A stretch of 64,000 bases of DNA from Siphonodentalium dalli (GCA_032622095.1 CP136062.1:158716875-158780874); one strand, 5' to 3'; shown: positions 23,590-35,311, numbered from the stretch's first letter. Notes: generated by a model not told the origin, from the letters alone. Numbers and translations are program-made.

Positions 23590-24015
23590 TATGAATAATG
23601 GGTATCTATTAAAGATACTCAATCTGATTCGATGGTCTCCATATCATCAGATTCCATCAACAACAACGTTTTTTTTAAATGCTGCTTCAGTTATCAGAAT
23701 CAATTAATTGTCCAAAAATAATGCTAACCACAGTCAACTGTAGTATAAAATTGCCCAAAACCTGTTATTTGTCAAATATCTAAAACAAAAAAGCCATTTG
23801 ATTTTAGAGTTATCCATCTTCATCCGCAATTTGGTCAGAGACCGTCTTCTCGTCAACTTTTTACTGGGCCACTTAAAAGTATCAATGGTGAAAAGTTATA
23901 GATTTCAAAAATTGATATCTGATCACTCTGAGCTTTGTTGGGTGGGTTCCTCGACTTGAATCAAATTTAAAATTTGGATTATGCATCTTTAAATGTATAT
24001 GACTCTAATGTTGGG
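23590..24015. mobile_element. Inverted-arm element (family U), diverged
   Basis: Left arm: AAAGATACTCAATCTGATTC and CAGATTCCATCAACAACAAC; right arm: GAGCTTTGTTGGGTGGGTTC and CTCGACTTGAATCAAAT. Same family as 35312-35800 and as the elements inside every TSP1-array unit. Confidence 0.55.
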
Positions 24016-24191
24016 TACCAGATACAGAGAGAGTGACTGACATCCTTCTTTAAGGCATGTTAGTACCCTTAGTATTGATGTTTAACTAGAATATTGTATA
24101 TCTCAATTAACTATATACTAGAAGAAAGTCACGATTTAATAGATGACAAGATGATTACAATAGAAGATATATCAATGGTTTATTAGCACTA

Positions 24192-24488
24192 CAGTAATGC
24201 CCTAAATAATCGACTCCTTAACCACAGCGAATTATGGGTAACTTTTCAGGATTTAGTCGGAAATGTGGCTTGTTGCCATTCAGTGGAAAGCTCTCAATGA
24301 GAGCTTTCCGATGAATGGCAATAAGCCATTTTCAGGATTAAGTCGGAAATATGGCTTGTTGCCATTCAGTGGAAAGCTCTCAGTGAGAGCTTTCCGATGA
24401 ATGGCAACAAGCCATATTTCCGACTAAATCCTGAAAGTTACCCATAATTCTGCTGTGGTTAAGGAGTCGATTATTTGGGGCATTACTG
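24192..24488. mobile_element. Enlarged palindromic TA MITE (family T)
   Basis: TA flanks and full termini. Longer than other copies because a stretch of about 96 bp around the centre (GGAAATATGGCTTGTTGCCA ... GCTTTCCGATGAATGGCAA) is repeated, so the hairpin contains an extra stem. Confidence 0.85.
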
Positions 24489-24871
24489 TATATGATAGAG
24501 TGGTGGTAATAACATATAGGACACGACAATGATTAGCATTTACTATGATCAGTGTAAGTGATTCTAATAGCAGTGAATTGTTAGACAAATAGAGAGTATG
24601 GATTACTGTGTGTATGATAACATGAAGCTACCATCAATAACATGATAGGGTGCTCTAATGAATGCCCAGGCACAAACCATCATACACTAACACCGTATGT
24701 CTCTGAGAGATATTGCAGATGTCAGTCAGTAATATGAACAAATTCAAACTCAGGCACAACCATGAACCTCTTAAACCATAATTGATTGAGACCTATTTTG
24801 AAGTTACATACCCAATGGACAAATAATTTTCTGAAGGAAAAATAGGAATATATACCCTTGGTATAGGTGTG

Positions 24872-25754
24872 CAGGGACCAGCCGAGAGGGCGACGTGGGC
24901 GACTTCTTCGCCCTAGCGCCGTCCGCTTCGCCTTATTTTTGCAGTCGGGCGAATATCAAGTCGCCCTAAAAATTCCAAAGTTGACTGACGAAATTCGGCA
25001 AAATGCCCCAAATAATTTATGATAATTTACAACTGTCAACTGTGATTGCACACAATACTCCACTATCAGGGTGTATCATGGTGTTATAAAACAATTAACA
25101 CCTGTAATGCTCCCATCTGGAAGCATGTTGACAACGGAGTCTGATTACTGGCAGCTGTGAAAACATCGTCGGGCCTCAAGTGTTAATCTGGTTGTTGTTA
25201 TTTTTAGATTACCGTGAATACCACACCTTACAATGAAGATTACAACTCACACCTCTCACAATGTGTCAATTCATCACTCCCTCTATGGAGTTTGGTTAAA
25301 GAAATTTTAAAACAAATTCATTTGTGAAGCATATTAAAATTTCGAACGGGATTACTAACAGAGCGCAGTAAAAGTGTTCATGATTTCGTTTCGTTTCTGT
25401 TTGATAAATATTGTTGGCATTTTTAACAACCCGAAAAATATGAAATAAAATCCTGTCATTCTCTCACAATTACGATATAAAATGCTGCTATCCTCTCACA
25501 ATTATGTTTGGGTATTATTAATAGTTATTAGGGTCATGAAGTGAACATAATGACTCCATATTTCAACCATTGTTTCATAAGTTTAATTGACATATTTCAT
25601 CTCTCCTATTTTCGTTCTATAGCGACTCCTGTCGTAGTACTGATCAATTTAAATTTTGTAGACTCACTTCGCCCTATAGAACGGCCACTTCGCCTTATTT
25701 TTATAGTAGGGCGAAGTCATTTCGCCCTGAAAATCTGGTCTAGGCTGGTCCCTG
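24872..25754. mobile_element. Nonautonomous hAT element
   Basis: Ends CAGGGACCAGCC and GGCTGGTCCCTG are exact inverted repeats, flanked by the exact 8-bp duplication TAGGTGTG (24864-24871 and 25755-25762). Eight-base duplications with CAGGG ends are diagnostic of the hAT superfamily. Subterminal GGGCGAA/TTCGCCC motifs recur at both ends, likely transposase-binding sites (inference). The 883-bp interior has no transposase; its open frame at 25541-25786 shows no domain. Confidence 0.92.
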
Positions 25755-25794
25755 TAGGTGTGAACTGTTTTAAATGTTTACTCTGAGATATTAT

Positions 25795-25905
25795 TGTGTT
25801 GTCATTGACTACGTGGGTATAGTGCCCAGTGGGGTGGACACAGTTTACTCCACTTTGAACTGTACCCACCCAACTGGGCACTATACCCACATAGTTCAAA
25901 AAATT
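25795..25905. repeat. Short foldback sequence
   Basis: GTGGGTATAGTGCCCAGTGG on the left pairs with CAACTGGGCACTATACCCAC on the right, with a centre of about 20 bp. No target duplication was identified. Confidence 0.7.
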
Positions 25906-25927
25906 AGACATGCTCCATAATTATATT

Positions 25928-26091
25928 CAAGCCTTGAAATAGTGCGCCTGTCATTTGCAGAATGAGTTCCCCAGAGGCGCTATGCGGGGTAGCATCACCA
26001 AATTCACCCTCTGGGGAACTCATTCTGCTTACACCTCAGATGAATGAGGTTCCCAGAGGGTGAATTTGGTGATGCTAGCCCGCTATGCTTG
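25928..26091. mobile_element. Internally deleted D element
   Basis: Flanked by an exact ATTATATT duplication (25920-25927, 26092-26099). It begins CAAGCCTTGAAATAGTG and ends CGCTATGCTTG. It keeps the left palindrome, the CTTACACCTCAGATGAATG joint and the right palindrome, but lacks the AT-rich middle. Confidence 0.8.
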
Positions 26092-26127
26092 ATTATATTT
26101 CAGCAAACATTTCAAACTTGTAGCATA

Positions 26128-26284
26128 AACACCCGTCATTAAGCCCATCCCTGATGATAAGCCCAGTCTATGTTATACTATATACACCCGTCAGTAAGCC
26201 CATTCCTGATGATAAGCCCAGTCTATGTTATATTATATACACCTGTCAGTAAACCCATCCCTGATGATAAGCCCAGTCTATGTT
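26128..26284. repeat. 55-bp tandem repeat, three copies
   Basis: Units contain CACCCGTCAGTAAGCCCAT, CCTGATGATAAGCCCAGTC and TATGTTATACTATATA. The third copy is slightly short. Confidence 0.85.
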
Positions 26285-26459
26285 TTGCTCCCAAAAAAAT
26301 CATGGGGTGGTCCTCTTAGATAAACCCACCTCCATTTTTAGAACTTAGTGGGCAAGTACATTTTTGTCAGGTTAACTCTGGCGATGAAGATGGCAAAGAT
26401 TTATGTGCAAAAAATAGCATTAATCCAGCTAATTTTCATTGTAAACCCATTAATACTAT

Positions 26460-26565
26460 CTTCCCCATTGTGTTTTACAACATGGGAGACTCACATATAT
26501 AAGAGAATGCATTGGCACAGGGTTTTCGCAAAATTTCAGGAAGCTCCAGTCACGGAAGGCTTAAA
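26460..26565. mobile_element. Half of a hairpin MITE
   Basis: Holds GGGAGACTCACATATATAAG, AGAATGCATTGGCACAGGG, TTTTCGCAAAATTTCAGGAA and CCAGTCACGGAAGG, the right half of the CCATGA-type family. 26566-27045 shows nothing that I can name. Confidence 0.6.
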
Positions 26566-27045
26566 TCAATAAATGCGATGCGAAACTAACAGCATCTTCT
26601 ATAAGGCCTACAATGACGTTTCACATAACTATGCTTTGTTTGCCCATGTAAAGAAATAATCCCATATAAATAAGACTCTTTGACGTATTTATTGGCATAA
26701 ATTTAATGAAATATTTGTTCAAACTAACTCAAAAATAAGTCACAAACATCGATTTAGAATACGTAGCATACGGAATGAAAATAGATGACAAGCCGGAAGT
26801 CAAATGTCACATTTGGGCAACAATAATACATTTGGGTTCACCAGGCACTATATTTCCTGTTATTTAAAACCCACTTGCGCGTCTACCTATTGTTGTTTCT
26901 TGAGTATTATTCAGACGAATACCTTCCACCGAAGACGCCGAGGTGTTAGCCTGCCTAGGTGGTAATTATTTTGCTAGTCATTATCACCTCAACTGTGCAT
27001 TATCTAAATAATGACCGGTAAAATAATGCCAATTAGGGAAGAGGA

Positions 27046-27722
27046 ACAAACACTCCTGGTTAACTGGTTCTGCTTTTATGCTGGTGGAGCCTGATGAATT
27101 ACTATGATGTTGGTAGAGCAAAGTGATGCTGTTTTGAAAATGTACTGTTATTTTTTTCTTAGTTGTCATTTTCACGACATGTGGCTAATATAAACGAATG
27201 GAGAAAAACCGTTATGTTTATAAAACATTGAAAAACATATACATGTATATTGTAAGATATTTCAAGGGATGGGTGCATGGTTTGAAGATCCAAATTATGC
27301 TCGAATTTTATTACATCGCTGTCCGGTTCCAGGGATCAACATAGGTCGATAAATACGCTAAAATTCTCATGCGGCCTGTTAAACTACAGAAAGAATAATT
27401 CAAGTGATCGAATGCAGAAAGTTCTGGATGGCACGAAACAATAAAGAACGTTCCTTGTTAGTCTATTCCTGTCGCTTTTGCAAACACACGGTCAGCCATG
27501 ATTAAAGTATTTTAAAATTTACATATTTTTTGAATGTTTCATTCACACTAGCTTTTTCTCAAATCAGATAAGCCAAACATAGCTAAATAACAACTTTAGA
27601 AAGATAGCAATATATTGTATTTAACAGCATCAGTTGTCCCCTACCAGCATCATTGCAAATCGGCAGGACCTACCAGCATCATAGAAAACTAGCAAGACAA
27701 CTTAACCAGGGCGGAATCAGCG
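27046..27722. mobile_element. Compact minisatellite-bearing element
   Basis: Left end ACTCCTGGTTAACTGGTTCT, right end AACTTAACCAGGGCG. Inside each end are one or two diverged 29-bp units of the kind that make up the 11.6-kb satellite: reverse orientation on the left (ACTATGATGTTGG), forward on the right (ACCAGCATCATTGCAAA, TCGGCAGGAC). The middle shares TGTACTGTTATTTTTTTCTT with the element at 40290. Confidence 0.65.
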
Positions 27723-28083
27723 TGTGAGTATCTTCCTGTCGATGAATAACATTCAACATTTTAATCTCCCAGCGACATCAACAGTGAAGAATTACATCAA
27801 ACTGAATTCCAAATTTGCGAAAAATGTGAGATAAGGACGTGGCGAGTGGATTGAGCTGGTTTCGCGCGAAACTTTTATCAAAATGTTCAATAGTTGGAAA
27901 TATGAATGAGTTAATCACATCAATTGTAAAATTAACAATAAGTTGACATTTATCTGATGTTAAAATTGAAGTCGGTGAAATTTTCGGTGAAAATTTGTAA
28001 TAAAAGTGTCTAATTTTGGAAAAATCACTGCCATAGATGAGGGTTGGCGAGACATGTATACAACAATTGGAAAGCTTGAAGTA

Positions 28084-28298
28084 CAGTAATGCCCTAATTA
28101 ATCGACTCCTTTAACCACAGCAGAATTATGGGTAACTTTTCAGGATTTAGTCGGAAATATGGCTTGTTGCCATTCATCGGAAAGCTCTCGGGGAGAGCTT
28201 TCCGATGAATGGCAACAAGCCATATTTCCGACTAAATCCTGAAAAGTTACCCATAATTCTGCTGTGGTTAAAGGAGTCGATTAATTAGGGCATTACTG
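28084..28298. mobile_element. Palindromic TA MITE (family T), best copy
   Basis: A 215-bp near-perfect palindrome, centre CTCTCGGGGAGAG, flanked by TA. Ends CAGTAATGCCCTAATTAATC and complement. 28299-29369 contains nothing recognisable. Confidence 0.92.
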
Positions 28299-29369
28299 TA
28301 TACCAGTTGTATGCTTGCAGTCCAAATAGAAGATTCCAGATTTGGTTACAAATGCAGTTGGATATTCCTAGTTGTCCATACCCAAACAGAAAACACATTT
28401 TCGCATCAATATTTAAATATAACATGTTGATTGCCAAGAAAAACTAAAAAGTGTGTATACATAGCAATCTTAGATGAGGCAGATCGTCATGTATGATAAG
28501 TTTGACCTACCAACCCCCTCCCCACGGTCATATTATATAAATAATTTATCGGTCCAATTCTAAATTAAATCAAGGTAAACTAAAAGAAGGTTCTACGACT
28601 AATAGAACGTAAAGAACGATAATTATTTATGGGTCTATTCTAAAATAACAATTAAAACGCACCCCACAACAAACATAAAATGGACCGGCAAAACAGAAAA
28701 CAAAGAGAAAAATAAGAAATCCAGTTTAAGTATGCTGTTTGCTAACCCGAAAAGGGATGCAGGACAGTTTGCAGAATGGAGGGGTGCAGTTTAAACTTCG
28801 AAGCTTGACGCCCTGCCAAGACGAAAACCGTGTTACCACGTCCCTTCTTTGACCAAATGAGGGTTAGTGAAATTCAAGCTAGTAATCGTTCAACAAATAA
28901 CGATTGAATATGAAATCATATACGGAAAAAAAAGGCTGAAATAGATAAAAATGAAAAAAAAATATATCTCACATGCATGCCGTGAGTCCACACAGTACAG
29001 CGGCAAACCACAATAACATGACTAAACTTGCGGGTCTGGGGAATGAATGGGGAAGTATAAGGTGACATACAATACGGTAATTTTTCCTGATTAATGATAA
29101 CTTGTATTCAGCCTGTGCTGAACTGTGACGACTGCAGATTGTGTTAAGATATCACACGCACAGTTGTCAACCGCTCGCTATCATGTTAGCAATGTATAGA
29201 CCAAACCAATAAATTTATTGGATAGTAGGCTTTAATGGCCGTTCAGCAAAGCTTATACATTAATTAATACATATTCGAAAGACCATGCACTGTGTTCACA
29301 ACACAGTGTCCGAATAGCCATATGCAACTCATATATGATGTGCACATGGGTGTGTGGGTTTTAAGTCAG

Positions 29370-29470
29370 ATAATGACCTCGTGAATTGTCTGAGACCAAA
29401 TAATCAACCGCGGCCGTTTCGCGGCCTTGGGTGATTATTTGGCCTCAGACACTTCACGAGGTCATTATTC
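29370..29470. mobile_element. 100-bp foldback MITE
   Basis: TAATGACCTCGTGAATTGTC on the left pairs with GACACTTCACGAGGTCATTA on the right; the arms continue through TGAGACCAAATAATCA to a GC-rich loop (CGGCCGTTTCGCGGCC). No target duplication was resolved. Confidence 0.8.
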
Positions 29471-29479
29471 TTTACATAA

Positions 29480-29945
29480 TGACCGCTGTATATCATTATT
29501 ATAGAATATGGATCAGATCATGTATTAAATTAATATAAGCTGTCTCCCACACGATATATTTATTCATGGAGAATATGGCCGTTTGATATTTGGTAATAAT
29601 TCCAGTCGCCTTCGCGATCGATTTATTTCAAGGTTAATTCCTGTCTCCCACACAATAGATCTATTTTGTGGTTACGCCTGTTTTGTATATATTAATATAA
29701 GCTGCCTCCAACATGTTAGATTTATTCATGGAGAATATGGTTATTTGATATATATTAATAATTCCACCACCCCTCCCCTCATGACAGATTTATTTCAAGG
29801 TTATAGGCCTTTTGATATATATTAATAATTCCACCACCCCTCCCCCTCATGACAGATTTATTTCAAGGTTATACGGCCGTTTGATATATATTAATAATTC
29901 CGGTTGCCCTCACGAAAGATTTATTTTGAGGTTACGGCTGTTTGA
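29480..29945. repeat. Degenerate tandem repeat, about 65-70 bp
   Basis: Six or so units share GATTTATTTCAAGGTTA or GATTTATTCATGGAGAATA and a TTTGATATATATTAATAATTC joint; the best pair is at about 29770-29900 (CCACCCCTCCCC, CATGACAGATTTATTTCAAG). 29946-30240 has nothing identified. Confidence 0.75.
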
Positions 29946-30242
29946 GATTCGTCCACAAAGAAACTGTTGATTAATCATTATATCTCTCTAAAGAAACATT
30001 TCTTTTAAATAACATCCTGTTTGTTGATAGATCACATATGCGTTTGTCGTTTCTCGACGTGATAATCGTGACTGTGATCGAGCTTTTCATCTCTTTGATG
30101 TGATCGTCTTTTTCAGTGTAGTTGATGAAGGTTGTTTTCTTTCCTTTGTGTTGTAGTCAGGATAGAATAATTGATTATCATTCCATCTCAGCACTCATAT
30201 GTAATCTTGTGCTATTTAAGAGATGAATATAGTTGCATTGTC

Positions 30243-30555
30243 AACTTCTATGGGAGACCTAGGATCAGATTGAAGTTCCTCAGTTGAAGTTAGTGATGTT
30301 CACCCATTAGTCACCTTGATTGTGCATTTTATCTTTTTGTAAATTAGGGAAAAAAAGAAACTGAACAGAAGGGAAAAAGTAACTAAAAACAATATTAATT
30401 TTAGACCATAGATACTTCCCAGAAGATGAGGCCTATAGCAGAATGAGGTTCCCAGAGGGTTAATTTAGTAATGCTAACCCACTGTGCAGGGTAACGTCAC
30501 TAAATTCACCCTATGCGGTCCTCGTTCTGCAAATGACAGACACACTATTTCAAGG
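30243..30555. mobile_element. Family D element, left-truncated
   Basis: Starts inside the middle (TATGGGAGACCTAGGATCAG), passes AAAAAGTAACTAAAAACAA and AGAAGATGAGGCC, and ends with the right palindrome and CAAATGACAGACACACTATT. Confidence 0.7.
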
Positions 30556-30591
30556 GTTGGGAGGGGATGAGAATCTTGTAATATTTTTGTA

Positions 30592-30794
30592 CAGTAATGC
30601 TCTAAATAATCGACTCCTTAACCACAACAGCATTATGGGTAACTTTTCAGGATTTAGTCGGATATATGGCTTGTTGCCATTCATTAGAAAGCTCTCAGTG
30701 ATAGCTTACCGATGAATGGCAACAAGCCATATTTCGTGAAAAGTTACCCATAATTCTGCTGTGGTTAAGGAGTCGATTATTTAGGGCATTGCTG
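30592..30794. mobile_element. Palindromic TA MITE (family T)
   Basis: TA flanks, left end CAGTAATGCTCTAAATAATC, right end with GGCATTGCTG. The right arm lacks about ten bases. Confidence 0.88.
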
Positions 30795-30849
30795 TATTTT
30801 AGCCAAATCATGATAGAATAATTGATTATCATTCATTTATAATCCGCCA

Positions 30850-31269
30850 TGGTATTAAGGCAGCCAGGTAGAAAACAAGCTGATAACCACAATCCACCAG
30901 CAATGCACCAATATCAAATCTCCTTCATCATTGCCATAAAGCCAGATTTAGAACCCCCCATATGGTTGATGTAGGCGACAGCTGTGGTCTTATCCAATCT
31001 GAGTTAGATGTGGGTATGTCCTTGCAATGAAGCACCAAAGGCCTGGAGCCCAAGGAACGCCGCTTTTAATTTGAGGTAATTGACATGGTAAGCTTTTTCG
31101 TCTAGACACGACCGGCCCCTTGTCGTAAGGTCCCCAGGACAGCACCCCTTCCCTCCACAGGAATATGAAACCCAAATCTTTCCATGCAGTCTCCAACAAA
31201 ACCACCGAACCATCAAAGTTTCACTTCTGTCGCGATGTGCGAGAGTTTTCTGCACATTCAAGGCGAGAT
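30850..31269 (-). pseudogene. DIRS retrotransposon RNase H fragment
   Basis: Read on the minus strand, pieces of the DIRS-type RNase H domain appear in shifting frames: HVNYLKLKAAFLGLQAF (the usual 'HINxLEL' helix), then LDKTTAVAYINHMGG (the DNTTAVAYI active-site strand, with K where N is usual), then EIWYWC and LWLSACFLPGCLNT. Several frameshifts and stops make it inactive. It continues the reverse-transcriptase relic at 32198-33060 and is separated from it by the hAT insertion at 31278-32189. DIRS elements carry gag, RT/RNase H and a tyrosine recombinase. No recombinase is seen beyond 30850 on this strand, so the copy is truncated. Confidence 0.8.
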
Positions 31270-31277
31270 AATGAAGG

Positions 31278-32189
31278 TAGGGTCCTGCGAATTGGAGATT
31301 TTGATCGAGTCGACAAAATCGAATCGAGTCGACAAAATCGAATCGAATATCGAATCGAATATCGAATCGAATATCGAATCGAATCATACCTGTGTGTTGC
31401 ATTCTCAATTAGGTATTTAATGTCAATGATTAGACGATTTGTGATGTACATGCACAAATTGCAAATCGCCACTGGGAAACACCTGTTGTTATAAACTTGA
31501 AGATGCAACAACAGTCGCAGGGTAGCCTGTTTATGTAGTGCTGGATGCTTATAGACGGGTCGTTGTCCCAGACGCTTGCGATTTATATACCATGTTGCAT
31601 TCATCACACGTGTAAGTTCCAGCACTGCAGGCAGCTTTTATCATGTTTAAAATAAATATGAATAACGGACGACAAATTGTCAAGTTTCAAGCAACGCTCC
31701 GAAACTGAAAGCACTTTTCGACGCCGGGAACACGTGTTGTTTACATTCGCAGCGATATTACATAACGCGGAATCTGAGACGTATAGTCGGCGGATAACGC
31801 TAGCGGTTGCTCAGTCTCATCGCTATTCTAATTTACGTGCGTCGTCGGTCCATCGACGATTTCCGAGCTTTTGGCTACTATGTTCAAAGCTAGAATGCAG
31901 ATGTAATTAGTCGTCCTATATTGGCTAATTACTGGCTATACTTATATTTAATATCATGCGACCGTTCGCGATGTATAATAAGAATTATAAGCTGCATATA
32001 TTCATAATTTTTGGGAATGATATGGCACAGAAACAGCTAAGATCGATCTGTGTACTTGTCCGTAAACAGCCTACTTTTTATATGTTTGTATATTCGAAAT
32101 TTCGAGTTGGAATTTTCAAATCGAATTCGAATCGAATTTGACTTTCGAATCGAATCTCGAATCGAATATCGAATATTCGCAGGACCCTA
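31278..32189. mobile_element. Nonautonomous hAT inside a DIRS element
   Basis: Exact 15-bp inverted ends TAGGGTCCTGCGAAT and ATTCGCAGGACCCTA, flanked by the exact 8-bp duplication AATGAAGG (31270-31277 and 32190-32197). This identifies a hAT insertion of 912 bp. Both subterminal zones are packed with ATCGAATCGAAT / GATTCGATTCG motifs, a style known for hAT ends. The interior open frames (for example 31221-31625 minus, 31677-31910 plus) show no hAT dimerisation or BED-finger motif, so it is nonautonomous. It splits the RT from the RNase H of the host retroelement. Confidence 0.95.
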
Positions 32190-32197
32190 AATGAAGG

Positions 32198-33060
32198 GGT
32201 CCAAATTCAACACAGGGAATGCGGCAACGAGCATCCCAATGATCTCAGCCTAGTGCCATGTTGATAATAGTAGCAAGTTTACCCATTCGAACGTGCACCT
32301 GCATGTGACAGATATCAAAAATGAAACCCAGATGCGACGTGGTTTGAGATGGAATGAGAACAGATTTATCATAATTAATCGTTAAAACCCAGTGATTAAA
32401 ATAAGTGAAGGGACGCCCTAACCGCAGCTTCACATCCCTGAAACGTACTTCCCGTCAGAAATATATCATCAAGGGAATTACAAGCGATGTGTCCTTGAGA
32501 ACAGAGAGCTGCCATAAGTGGCTTGAGCAGCTTAGTGAAGTATCTGGGTGCGGGAGACTAAACAGGTGAATTGAATTGTTTGTCCCATAGAAAGCAGAGA
32601 AATTTCATATGTGCTGGGCAGATGCACACCGAATAATAAGCGCGACGTAAGTCTAACAATGCCAGGAATGCCCCCCCCCCCCCGGTCGAATTAACTGAAC
32701 GACAGTCATCCATTTTGAAATGTTTATACAGCAGAAACTGATTAAAGTTTGCCAAATTCAATAACACCCGGACCTTGCGGCTTGCCATTATTCTTAGATC
32801 GAATGAAAATGTTAGAGATGAATTCACCTTTTTTGAATGTGCACAAGATTCTACGATGCCCTGTGAAACAAATGTCCGAATCTCCTCGTGAATTAGCGAC
32901 CTCTCATGTGCAGTGAACCGGATTTGCTGTGGGGCTTTGTTCTAATATGGAACATGAGTAAACTCCAACCTCACCCCAGAAACCATATCCAGAATTGTGG
33001 AATCGGTAGTGAATTAACTCCACCGCTCGAGACAGTTGACTAAATTGACCGCCCGGAAAA
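32198..33060 (-). pseudogene. DIRS reverse transcriptase, broken
   Basis: The minus strand reads through the DIRS RT in pieces: ILDMVSGVRLEFTHVPY near the start, HEEIRTFVSQGIVESC, FISNIFIRSKNGK, KVRVLLNLANFNQFL + YKHFKM, ALLDLRRAYYSVCICPAH + MKFLCF, then WVLTINYDKSVLIPSQ and HLGFIFD, ending at a GPLH motif where the hAT lies. These are the order and spacing of RT fingers and palm in DIRS/Ngaro-type elements. The catalytic YxDD segment between about 32435 and 32555 is not clean; a tract of 14 C at about 32670 breaks the frame. Several stops and shifts show it is dead. Upstream (higher coordinates) is the matching gag relic. Confidence 0.88.
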
Positions 33061-33290
33061 CTTCCTGATCAACCCAACCACGAGGTGTCAGCGGGTAAAC
33101 AATGAGGTCATCAAGTACCCCTGTGGAATGAGTGGAATTACAAATTATCTTACGATTATGTACATCGAAAGCAATTTTGTCATAGAGCACACCACTCACT
33201 GATCCGACCGATCTGATTTTTTGAGTCTGACCTCCATTTAAAAAAGCATTGTGGAATTTTCCTTTGAAGCTGGACTTGTAACTAGGGGTG

Positions 33291-33413
33291 CAGCCCTTAT
33301 AATTCAGATTGTTTGCCTTCGGCAATCTGCTACGGCAACCCTTTACCGTGGCCCAGTTTGCTTCAGCAAATGGCTTCGGCATTGCCGATTGCCGTAGCCA
33401 ATTATGAGGGCTG
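33291..33413. mobile_element. 123-bp MITE within the DIRS relic
   Basis: Ends CAGCCCTTATAATT and AATTATGAGGGCTG, with GGGGTG duplicated flush on both sides (33285-33290, 33414-33419). The interior repeats a CTTCGGCAAT / TGCCGTAGC theme in inverted form. The open frame 33014-33382 reads across its boundary, so part of that peptide is chimeric. Confidence 0.75.
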
Positions 33414-33419
33414 GGGGTG

Positions 33420-34410
33420 CCATTATACCGCTTTATAGCGTGATGACCCTTGTGATATCACCTACTCAGTGACCCGGTTAGTGTCTGTGATATCCTTGAT
33501 TTTAGATGCCAAATCGTCCCTGAAGAGCCTGTCATTCGCCAAATGACCTGACGAACACATACTACGATATGCTGCACTCATATAACCCAACAATCATCGC
33601 GCCGCCATTGGTTGAGTTCATGGTTACTATTGAGAATCAATGCAACCCCATCCACAATCTTGCGCAACACATTGCCGCAAGCCTACGACATACTGCCAGA
33701 AGCACCTCTAGCGACTGCGAGTTCATTAGCCCCGGAAGTAATGGCAATTACGCCGTGCATAAGACCGCCCTCCAATTTCTGTGCACATGAATCCCGGGTG
33801 CGAGTTTCCATGCGCAGTTTATCCCAAATGAGTTGATTCGAGTGGGGACCAACCCAGGACAGTTTTCAGGTCGTTCATACAAAGAAGCTTTCTCCTTTAA
33901 CTTATCGTGCGACAGGCGGGTGCTAGAAAGCTGGTTAATGAGCTCGGCAAGAGGTGGTTCGAATGGCACCACCAGCTTTGCACTGACTTCTTTAAACGAA
34001 GCCCGGTCAGAGTAAGTTTATCAGATTCCTTCCCAGCTCTGGTTTCCCATGAATGAGCCTGACCTCAGTTTCAGACTCCATATACACGTAGCTGGAATCC
34101 TCAACACACATATGTTCCATGAATGAAGCTTTTTGACAGTGCAACATAAAGTAGCCACATTGGCAGATAATGTCTGCAGATCTCTGCCGAACACCTGTTG
34201 TTGGTTAGCTAACTGTGTTAGCTCAGGTCGTTGACCAGTTTGCCCCAGAGAGTCACATTGTGTACTGCTGCCAGATTGGATGAACCTTGTTGGACTTGGC
34301 ATCATGGTGACAGGTGATACTGTGGGCATGGACTGCGTCCATCCCGGTCACGACAAGATGGTCTGCCAGCATCAACACCCCCGAGGTCGGTGGAGATGTC
34401 GGCAATTAGT
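33420..34410 (-). pseudogene. DIRS gag-like ORF1, broken
   Basis: Minus-strand frames preserve a conserved DIRS ORF1 block: VPFEPPLAELINQLSS, LSHDKLKEKASLYERPENCP, then GLVPTRINSF and continuation in another frame. Nearer the start, RPELTQLANQQQVFGRDL gives a polar, probably coiled segment. Frameshifts and stops interrupt it at least four times. It is collinear with the RT relic on its downstream side, so together with the RNase H fragment these are one element running from about 34.4 down to 30.85 kb. Confidence 0.8.
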
Positions 34411-35000
34411 TCCATAGTCGACATGACAATTATACACAAGATAAGAAAGCCTTGAAATAAAACTCCACAAACAAATGAAAAACAGAAACGAAATACAATG
34501 CAAACTAGTCAATTATGAACACAGTTAGTTTGTCACAAAGTCATAAACTCCAAGACAAGAAACAGGTATATTTAACAAAGTAATTAAATAAAGAATCTCC
34601 TTGTATAACAATGCTGACTACAGAGTCAAGAACGCATAATAAAACTGACTTATCTATGCATGCGCTACATCTCAGTGGAAACCAGACACCAGTAGTGATT
34701 GGCAGTTAGAATTATCATTTGGTCTTAGCAGAGCATTCTCCTGATATGCTATGTTGTCTTAGAGTCTCTGTCCAATGCATTTACGATTATCCCCTGCAAA
34801 CAAAATGCAATGTGGGCGTATCTTTAGTCCCAGGCACACATCAAAAGATTTTGTGTTTCCCCTTTCCCGCCCCATATTGCGGCTGGGTAGGGAGGTAGGT
34901 ACTATATTATATATCATAAACCAGTATTCTTACAACAATAGGCTGTTAATTAGCAAAGATCATGTCAGAAACTCAGAATGCAATATTAATAATTGAATGA
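34411..35000. other. No recognised feature
   Basis: Between the gag-like relic and the foldback MITE I see only AT-rich sequence. It could include the leader or terminal repeat of the DIRS element, but no inverted terminal repeat could be demonstrated. Confidence 0.5.
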
Positions 35001-35006
35001 CTTCAT

Positions 35007-35120
35007 ATGGATATGGGAATTATCTCATGAGTGATGACAACAAAATTAATTTCCACTATAGAGCCACGAGTGGAAATTAATTTTTGTTTGTCATTTAGAA
35101 TGAGATAATTACCATATCCA
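35007..35120. mobile_element. Foldback MITE
   Basis: TGGATATGGGAATTATCTCAT pairs with ATGAGATAATTACCATATCCA; arms continue into ACAAAATTAATTTCCACT / AGTGGAAATTAATTTTTGT around a short loop. Confidence 0.8.
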
Positions 35121-35311
35121 ACTAAAAAGTGTAGATGTTCTGTTTATTATATGCTCTACTCAGTTGGCCCATAGCTCAACTCGAAAGAAGAGTTAAAAGT
35201 GCAAATTTGTATACCCAAGCACAGCCATGGTAATTAGCTTGTGCATATAAAAATAGTTCCATTTTCAGACATATTTGTTGAGGGATAAAGGGGCTAACTT
35301 CATAGTATGTT

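Noticed and set aside
33014-33382. 122-codon minus-strand frame as an independent gene
   Set aside because: It crosses the border of a 123-bp MITE (33291-33413) and enters the start of the DIRS RT, so it is chimeric.
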